A DNA stretch of 64,000 nucleotides. Source: Sphingobacteriaceae bacterium. GTDB taxonomy: Bacteria; Bacteroidota; Bacteroidia; UBA7662. Both the position numbers and the translations under genes were made by a program. Location: contig PNNG01000026.1 in the NCBI GenBank assembly GCA_013824115.1, forward strand, positions 1 through 64,000, given 5' to 3'. The notes under the pieces are model-generated. The model saw nothing but the letters and a program-made list of their open reading frames with translations. It was not told the DNA's origin and did no database searches. Numbering within the stretch: the first letter of the stretch is position 1; the number at the start of each line of letters is the position of its first letter. Shown one piece after another: positions 59,046-64,000 of this stretch.

Positions 59046-60097
59046 GAAATTTGCAGAAAATAGGGGTTTATGTGCTGCTTGCACTGCTGCTGCAGGGCTG
59101 TACCGATGCTTTTGTGGGCAAACAGCCCGAAGACAATCCGCGCGAAGTATTTGAACACCTGTGGGGTGAAGTTGAACGGAAATACAGCTTTCTCGACTAT
59201 AAAGGACTGCATTGGGATTCAGTATACGTACGTTACAGCGCGCAAGTGCAGCCGGGCATGGACGATATTGCCCTCTTCCGTTTGCTCGAAGGCATGATGA
59301 ATGAATTGCGCGACGGTCACGCCAACCTCGATGCCCCTTTTACTTTTTCAAACTATTATCCCCTTTGGTTAAACAGTCCCGAAAATTTCAACAGCCGATT
59401 GTTGTTAGAGCGCTATTTACGCCGCGATCCAAGCAGGCATTTCATCACCGGTCCGTTTAGCCACACCATTTTAGACACAGCTGGGGTGCGGGTGGGATTG
59501 GTAACTTATCGCAGCTTTCAAAACGGTTACAGCAGCAATGATCTTGATTTTATTCTGAAACGTTTTCAGGGCCTCAATGGGGTGATTATCGACATGCGCT
59601 CCAATGGTGGTGGTGCTATCAATAATGTTTATCCGCTTGCAGGCCGTTTTGCCGATGTAGAACGGGTAAGCCATTACAATCGCATGAAATCAGGCCCGGG
59701 AAGGAATGACTTTGGTCCCGACCAAACCATCTTCGTGCGACCTGCAGGCGACAAACGTTTCACCGGTCGCGTGGTATTGCTCACCAACCGCGGTACCTAT
59801 AGCGCTGGCAGTTTGTTCGCCTTGCAAATGCGGGCATTGCCCCATGTGCGTTTGGTGGGCGATACCACAGGGGGTGGTTTGGGCATTCCCAATGGGGGTT
59901 CGTTGCCCAATGGCTGGACTTATCGCTTTTCGGTGGGGCAGGCGCTGAGTCCAGAGCTCGATGCCAATGGTCAGCGGTTCAATTGGGAAGATGGGATTCC
60001 ACCGCACATCCGGGTCGATTTAGACCCAGTATTGGCAGCCCAGGGGTTTGATAGCATGGTAGAGCGCGCCATTCAGTATATTGCCACTGGAAACTAA
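59042..60097 (+). CDS. S41-family C-terminal processing peptidase-like lipoprotein
   Basis: A Tsp/CtpA-like serine peptidase of 351 residues with a lipoprotein leader (LLLQGC, Cys20). The S41 core has GVIIDMRSNGGGAINNVYPL near 180-199 and the nucleophile serine in RGTYSAGSLFALQMR near 240, followed by GDTTGGGLGIPNG. There is no clear PDZ domain, which is common in Bacteroidota members of this family. It likely degrades or processes envelope proteins. Confidence 0.9.
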   Translation: MRNLQKIGVYVLLALLLQGCTDAFVGKQPEDNPREVFEHLWGEVERKYSFLDYKGLHWDSVYVRYSAQVQPGMDDIALFRLLEGMMNELRDGHANLDAPFTFSNYYPLWLNSPENFNSRLLLERYLRRDPSRHFITGPFSHTILDTAGVRVGLVTYRSFQNGYSSNDLDFILKRFQGLNGVIIDMRSNGGGAINNVYPLAGRFADVERVSHYNRMKSGPGRNDFGPDQTIFVRPAGDKRFTGRVVLLTNRGTYSAGSLFALQMRALPHVRLVGDTTGGGLGIPNGGSLPNGWTYRFSVGQALSPELDANGQRFNWEDGIPPHIRVDLDPVLAAQGFDSMVERAIQYIATGN

Positions 60098-60103
60098 TAT
60101 GGA

Positions 60104-62464
60104 ATGAATTTTTGGCGTGCTTGCATTTTGCTGTGCTGGTGGATATGCTCTGGTCCATGGCTTTATGCGAGCGCGGTCTTGGACGTTCGGCATTTAAAGC
60201 CAGGCGAAACCACCGAATTAACGGCACACTGGCAGTTTTACTGGCAACGTTTTATGCCAGTAGATATAATGGGGGGTGAGTTTGGTGCAAAGGTTAACAT
60301 TCCACATTTATGGTCGGAGCACGGCTGGGTGGATGGCCAACGGCGACCTTTTGGCTATGCTACTTACACTGCCCAATTGTTGGTGCCACCCGGAAGTGCT
60401 GGTTGGGGCTTAACCGTGCCCGATGCCTACAGCAGTTACCGATTGTATGCCAACGGCCAGTTGATTGCAGCTAACGGCCGACCCGACTCGTCAAAAGCGG
60501 CCTACGAACCCCGTTGGTTTACCAGTACGGTGCGCCTCCCGCAAGCCGATACGGTGTATTTGGTGATGCACGTAGCCAATTTCGACCACAGCAAAGGGGG
60601 AGTGTACCGGGCACCCAGCCTGGGGCCTTACGAAGTTTTATCGCAAATTCAGAAGCACAACAATGCGCTCGACTTGATTATGAGCGGGGCCATGCTCATG
60701 GGTGGCCTCTTTTTTCTGGGTCTTTTTTGGTTTCAGCGGCAAGACAAGGCCATGCTGCTTTTTGCACTTTTTTGCCTGGTTTACAGCTACCGTCCCATGG
60801 GGTCACGCTGGTATGCTGTGCAGCAAATGCTGCCGTGGCTCGATTGGCATACGGCCTTGCGGTTAGAGTACTTTACCCTTTACACGGCCATCGGGTTGTT
60901 TACGGCCTATACGCGCTTTCTGTATCCGCGCGATGTACACCGGTGGCTGGTTCATTTTTTCATGGCATTTAATGGCCTTTTGGCCTTGGGGGTGTTGTTC
61001 TTATCTCCTTACTACTACACCCAAACCCTGGTGCCCTTTTTGGTGGTTGGTTTGATCATGATTGTTTACAGTTCGGTGGTGTATGCCCGCGCTTGGTATT
61101 TGGGCAGGGTAGGCTCGGCCTTCGCCTTTTGGAGCACCATTGTGATCATGGCGGTGCTGGCAGGAGTGAATTTAGAGTACTTCGATTTGGTTTTGCCTAC
61201 GGGTCCGGCTTTGTTTGTAGGCTACACCCTCTTTTTATTCTTGCAATCGCTGGTATTGGCCTTTCGTTTTGCCGAGGTATTGAACAAGGCACGAAAGGAA
61301 GCCATGTTGGGATTGCAGGCCAAAACCGATTTTTTGTCGACCATGTCGCATGAAATTCGCACCCCGCTCAATGCAGTTATTGGCATGACCCATTTGTTGT
61401 TGCGGTCGGAGCCGCGCGAATCGCAAAAAGAGCAATTGGAGGTAATGCTTTCATCGTCACACAACTTACTCACCATTGTAAACGATATACTGGACTACAG
61501 TAAAATTGAAGCGGGTAAAATTGAAATTGAGCGTGTACCTGTTTCGCTCAGCAAGTTGTGCAATACCATTTTAGCCAGTTTGCGGCCTTTGGCGAGCGAT
61601 AAGGGCCTCACTTTGCGTTTCGATGCCTCGGTTGATTTGCCGGCTTTTGTAATGGCCGATCCCACCCGACTTACGCAAGTAATCACCAATTTGGTGCACA
61701 ACGCACTCAAATTCACTGCTGAGGGCGAAGTTTGTCTGAAGATTGTATTGTTGAAGCGGGCAAACGAAGTGGTGTTGTTGCGTTTTGAAGTGTGTGATAC
61801 GGGGATTGGCATAGCAGCCGATAAGCTGCAGCGCATATTTGAGCGCTTCACCCAGGCCGATTCATCCACCTCTCGGCAATATGGAGGTACCGGATTGGGT
61901 TTGGCCATTGCACGCAATTTGGTTGCCTTGCAAGGGGGTGAACTCACTGTGGAAAGCAGTTTGGGAGAGGGCACTACCTTTGCATTCGAGCTGCAGTTTC
62001 CTGTTTCTTCTTTGGCAGTTGCGCGCGAGGAGAATCCCGAAGAAGGCATTTTTGGTGCCACGGGCCGTTATGCCGTTTTGCTGGTCGACGACAACGGCAT
62101 GAACAGGAGGGTAGCCCGGGCGTTTTTAGAAAGATGGGGATTGAAGGTAGAAGAGGCCGAAAATGGCTTGGAGGCCTTAGAGAAGTTGCAGCCAGGTCAT
62201 GCTTTCGACTTGGTGTTGATGGATTTACACATGCCCGAACTCGATGGCTATGAAGCTACGCGCAGATTGCGGGCGCAAGGTGAACGCTTGCCGGTATTGG
62301 CCCTCACGGCGAGTTTACCCAAGGAGGTAGAGCACGAGGCCTACCATGCCGGGGTAGATGGCGTGGTGGTGAAGCCCTTTCATCCAAACGATTTGTATCA
62401 GCACTTGCATCGTTTTTTGCTGGGCAGCGAAAAAAATCGCGGTGATGTTAAAAGCGAATTTTAG
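60104..62464 (+). CDS. 7TMR-DISM hybrid sensor histidine kinase/response regulator
   Basis: A 786-residue hybrid two-component sensor. A signal-anchor is followed by an extracytoplasmic beta-rich domain (about 25-187), seven transmembrane helices (about 188-387, 7TMR-DISM type) and a kinase: HisKA with His416 in STMSHEIRTPLN, HATPase with NALKFT (534-539), CDTGIGI and YGGTGLGLAIAR. A receiver domain closes it (about 655-770) with the phosphoacceptor Asp707 in LVLMDLHMPE. It lies 6 nt after the S41 gene and is the first of two tandem paralogues. Confidence 0.95.
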   Translation: MNFWRACILLCWWICSGPWLYASAVLDVRHLKPGETTELTAHWQFYWQRFMPVDIMGGEFGAKVNIPHLWSEHGWVDGQRRPFGYATYTAQLLVPPGSAGWGLTVPDAYSSYRLYANGQLIAANGRPDSSKAAYEPRWFTSTVRLPQADTVYLVMHVANFDHSKGGVYRAPSLGPYEVLSQIQKHNNALDLIMSGAMLMGGLFFLGLFWFQRQDKAMLLFALFCLVYSYRPMGSRWYAVQQMLPWLDWHTALRLEYFTLYTAIGLFTAYTRFLYPRDVHRWLVHFFMAFNGLLALGVLFLSPYYYTQTLVPFLVVGLIMIVYSSVVYARAWYLGRVGSAFAFWSTIVIMAVLAGVNLEYFDLVLPTGPALFVGYTLFLFLQSLVLAFRFAEVLNKARKEAMLGLQAKTDFLSTMSHEIRTPLNAVIGMTHLLLRSEPRESQKEQLEVMLSSSHNLLTIVNDILDYSKIEAGKIEIERVPVSLSKLCNTILASLRPLASDKGLTLRFDASVDLPAFVMADPTRLTQVITNLVHNALKFTAEGEVCLKIVLLKRANEVVLLRFEVCDTGIGIAADKLQRIFERFTQADSSTSRQYGGTGLGLAIARNLVALQGGELTVESSLGEGTTFAFELQFPVSSLAVAREENPEEGIFGATGRYAVLLVDDNGMNRRVARAFLERWGLKVEEAENGLEALEKLQPGHAFDLVLMDLHMPELDGYEATRRLRAQGERLPVLALTASLPKEVEHEAYHAGVDGVVVKPFHPNDLYQHLHRFLLGSEKNRGDVKSEF

Positions 62465-62484
62465 ATTTGAAGTAGATTCTTGAC

Positions 62485-64000
62485 ATGCAGCTATTTTTGA
62501 AGCGCCTTCTGCTCTCTTTTTTTCTGTTGCTTTTGGGTGTTACGGGGCTTCATGCACAGCAGGCGGTTATCGATTTAAGGGCCAGCTCACCGCATCAAAA
62601 GGCGGTAAGTTTGGCGGGTAATTGGCGCATGTTTTGGCAACAATTGTACACCCCCAACGAGCTCCCGGCCACAGGAGGCGCCTTGGTTGCTTTTCCTAAA
62701 AAATGGACCGATACTCCATGGAAGGGCCAACCGCTTCCAGCCTTAGGCTACGCCACCTATGAAGTGCTTGTTTTGCTTCCTCCCAACAGCCAGGGCTTGG
62801 GCATCGATTTACCCGATGTTTATACAAGCTATCATTTGTACGCCAATGGACAATTATTACAAGCCAATGGCCAGCCCGGAACCTCTGCAGCAACCACCAA
62901 ACCTTTTTGGTTGGGCCGTACGCTTCCTCTACTAGACGGTATCGATAGTTTGCACTTGGTGCTTCAAATAGCCAATTTCCATCATTCCAAAGGGGGGCCT
63001 TACAAAGAAATTTATGTAGGCGATTATGAAAAGCTCAAAAACAATCGAAAACGCGATGGTGCCCTCGATTTGGTGATGAGTGGAGCTCTGTTGATGGGCG
63101 GCTTGTTCTTTTTCGGACTGTATTTGTTTGGTAAGTACGACCGGGCCATGTTGTTTTTTGCGCTTTATTGCATTACCTACAGCTACCGTCCGGTGGGTTC
63201 GCGTTTATACGTACTGCACGATATGTTCCCCCAGCTCAGCTGGCATGTGGCAGTACGGCTCGAATACTTCAGCTTGTTTGTGTCGCTGGGCTTTTTTGCC
63301 TTGTATACCCTCTACTTGTATCCCAAAGACCTCAACAAACGCTGGATCAGGACTTTGGCTTACAGCTGTTTGGCCTTGGCATCAACCACGCTTTTCGTTT
63401 CGCCCTATTGGTTTACGTTGGCGCTCAATCCGTTTTTGTTTCTCATGTTTGCCGTGGTGGCATATACCACTTGGGTATACTTCAAAGCGCGCCGCAACCA
63501 CCGCATTGGCTCGGGTTATGCTTTGGCGAGTACGGTGGTCATCATGATGGTGATGCTGCTCATCAATCTTGAGTACTTTCAGCTGCTTTTACCAGCCAGC
63601 ATCGTGCTCTTCATCGGGTATTTTTCGTTTTTGTTCCTGCAGTCATTGGTGTTGGCTTTCCGCTTTGCCAATATTCTCGACCAGGCCCGACAACAAGCCC
63701 TCATTGGACTGCGGGTGAAATCCGACTTTTTGTCGACCATGTCGCACGAAATACGCACCCCACTGAATGCTGTGATTGGCATGACCCATTTGCTCCTCAA
63801 AAGCAATCCGCGCGAAGACCAAGAGGAGCAATTGGGGGTACTGCTCTTTTCGGCGCGCAACCTGTTGAGCATTGTGAACGACATACTTGATTACAACAAG
63901 ATTGAGGAGGGGAAAATCTCCTTTGAATCTATTCCGGTTGACATGGGCCTCATTTGCAGGAACATTACCATGGGTTTGCGTACCCAAGCCGATGAGAAAG
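62485..64000 (+). CDS. Second 7TMR-DISM sensor histidine kinase, cut by the window edge
   Basis: The frame starts at ATG 62485, 20 nt after the first kinase, and is open to the window edge (505 codons, no stop). The layout repeats that of its neighbour: a signal peptide (LLLSFFLLLLGVTGLHAQ), an extracytoplasmic beta domain, seven transmembrane helices and HisKA with His421 in DFLSTMSHEIRTPLNAVIG. The HATPase and any receiver domain lie beyond the window. Shared passages such as MSGALLMGGLFFFGL against MSGAMLMGGLFFLGL show a tandem duplication. Confidence 0.93.
   Translation, partial: MQLFLKRLLLSFFLLLLGVTGLHAQQAVIDLRASSPHQKAVSLAGNWRMFWQQLYTPNELPATGGALVAFPKKWTDTPWKGQPLPALGYATYEVLVLLPPNSQGLGIDLPDVYTSYHLYANGQLLQANGQPGTSAATTKPFWLGRTLPLLDGIDSLHLVLQIANFHHSKGGPYKEIYVGDYEKLKNNRKRDGALDLVMSGALLMGGLFFFGLYLFGKYDRAMLFFALYCITYSYRPVGSRLYVLHDMFPQLSWHVAVRLEYFSLFVSLGFFALYTLYLYPKDLNKRWIRTLAYSCLALASTTLFVSPYWFTLALNPFLFLMFAVVAYTTWVYFKARRNHRIGSGYALASTVVIMMVMLLINLEYFQLLLPASIVLFIGYFSFLFLQSLVLAFRFANILDQARQQALIGLRVKSDFLSTMSHEIRTPLNAVIGMTHLLLKSNPREDQEEQLGVLLFSARNLLSIVNDILDYNKIEEGKISFESIPVDMGLICRNITMGLRTQADEK

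Noticed and set aside
1-64000. tRNA, rRNA, CRISPR arrays, prophage or insertion sequences
   Set aside because: I found no tRNA-like cloverleaf or T-loop context outside coding sequence, no regularly spaced repeats and no transposase or phage genes.

Overview
The window reads as chromosomal DNA from a member of the Bacteroidota, probably a free-living member of a Saprospiria-, Chitinophagia- or Flavobacteriia-like lineage; I cannot fix the order. Evidence: mid-range base composition (near 50 % GC by eye), many families mostly found in that phylum (DUF4199, DUF6970, DUF5362 and DUF4403-like proteins, LemA/TPM trio, CarboxypepD_reg-like secreted proteins), one protein with a type IX secretion C-terminal domain, no obvious Shine-Dalgarno sequences, and promoters of the Bacteroidota type (TTG, 19-21 nt, TAnnTTTG) visible before several genes. 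I found no tRNA, rRNA, CRISPR array, prophage or insertion sequence.

Layout. 1-4.1 kb: a lipoprotein HlyD adaptor, a DevC/MacB-like permease, a TolC outer-membrane channel and a small unknown protein. 4.3-9.7 kb: a secreted protein under a promoter carrying a perfect 16-nt palindrome, the LemA-TPM-TPM trio and two unknown proteins. 9.8-19.3 kb: PBP1A, a CarboxypepD_reg-like protein, recA with a translationally linked patatin phospholipase, bacilliredoxin, a DUF3108 protein, type-2 NADH dehydrogenase and ComF. 19.4-25.1 kb: an envelope-chaperone operon (two parvulin-type PPIases of SurA type around a PPIase-less lipoprotein, then a MORN/YwqK lipoprotein and a hydrolase). 25-33 kb: thymidine kinase, DUF4403 lipoprotein, lipoprotein hydrolase, glycogen phosphorylase and an iodotyrosine-deiodinase-like nitroreductase. 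33-38.6 kb: small membrane proteins, a T9SS-sorted hydrolase, an ankyrin protein divergent from oxyR, a TlpA thioredoxin and an AT-rich lipoprotein-like gene. 38.6-45.6 kb: an electrophile/aromatic-type cluster (ferredoxin reductase, MhqD-like hydrolase, MhqO-like dioxygenase), a YdeI/OmdA protein, uvrA and a HigBA/Gp49-type toxin-antitoxin pair. 45.8-55.6 kb: ECF sigma factor, mannose-1-phosphate guanylyltransferase, M28 and M61 peptidases, SlyD, ArsR-rhodanese pair and two large secreted proteins. 55.6-60.1 kb: an ABC-2 exporter with LolA-like, unknown and S41 peptidase genes. 60.1-64 kb: two tandem paralogous 7TMR-DISM hybrid histidine kinases, the second cut by the window edge.

The common theme is cell-envelope assembly and quality control (PBP1A, SurA-like PPIases, LolA-like carrier, SlyD, secreted peptidases) with peroxide/thiol stress functions (OxyR, bacilliredoxin, TlpA proteins, rhodanese). 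No single gene cluster is clearly a new system. The signals I rate highest are non-coding: a pair of dispersed intergenic elements whose hairpins appear to covary, a palindrome exactly filling a promoter spacer, and a set of genes whose -7 box sits only a few bases from the start codon, suggesting leaderless transcripts.
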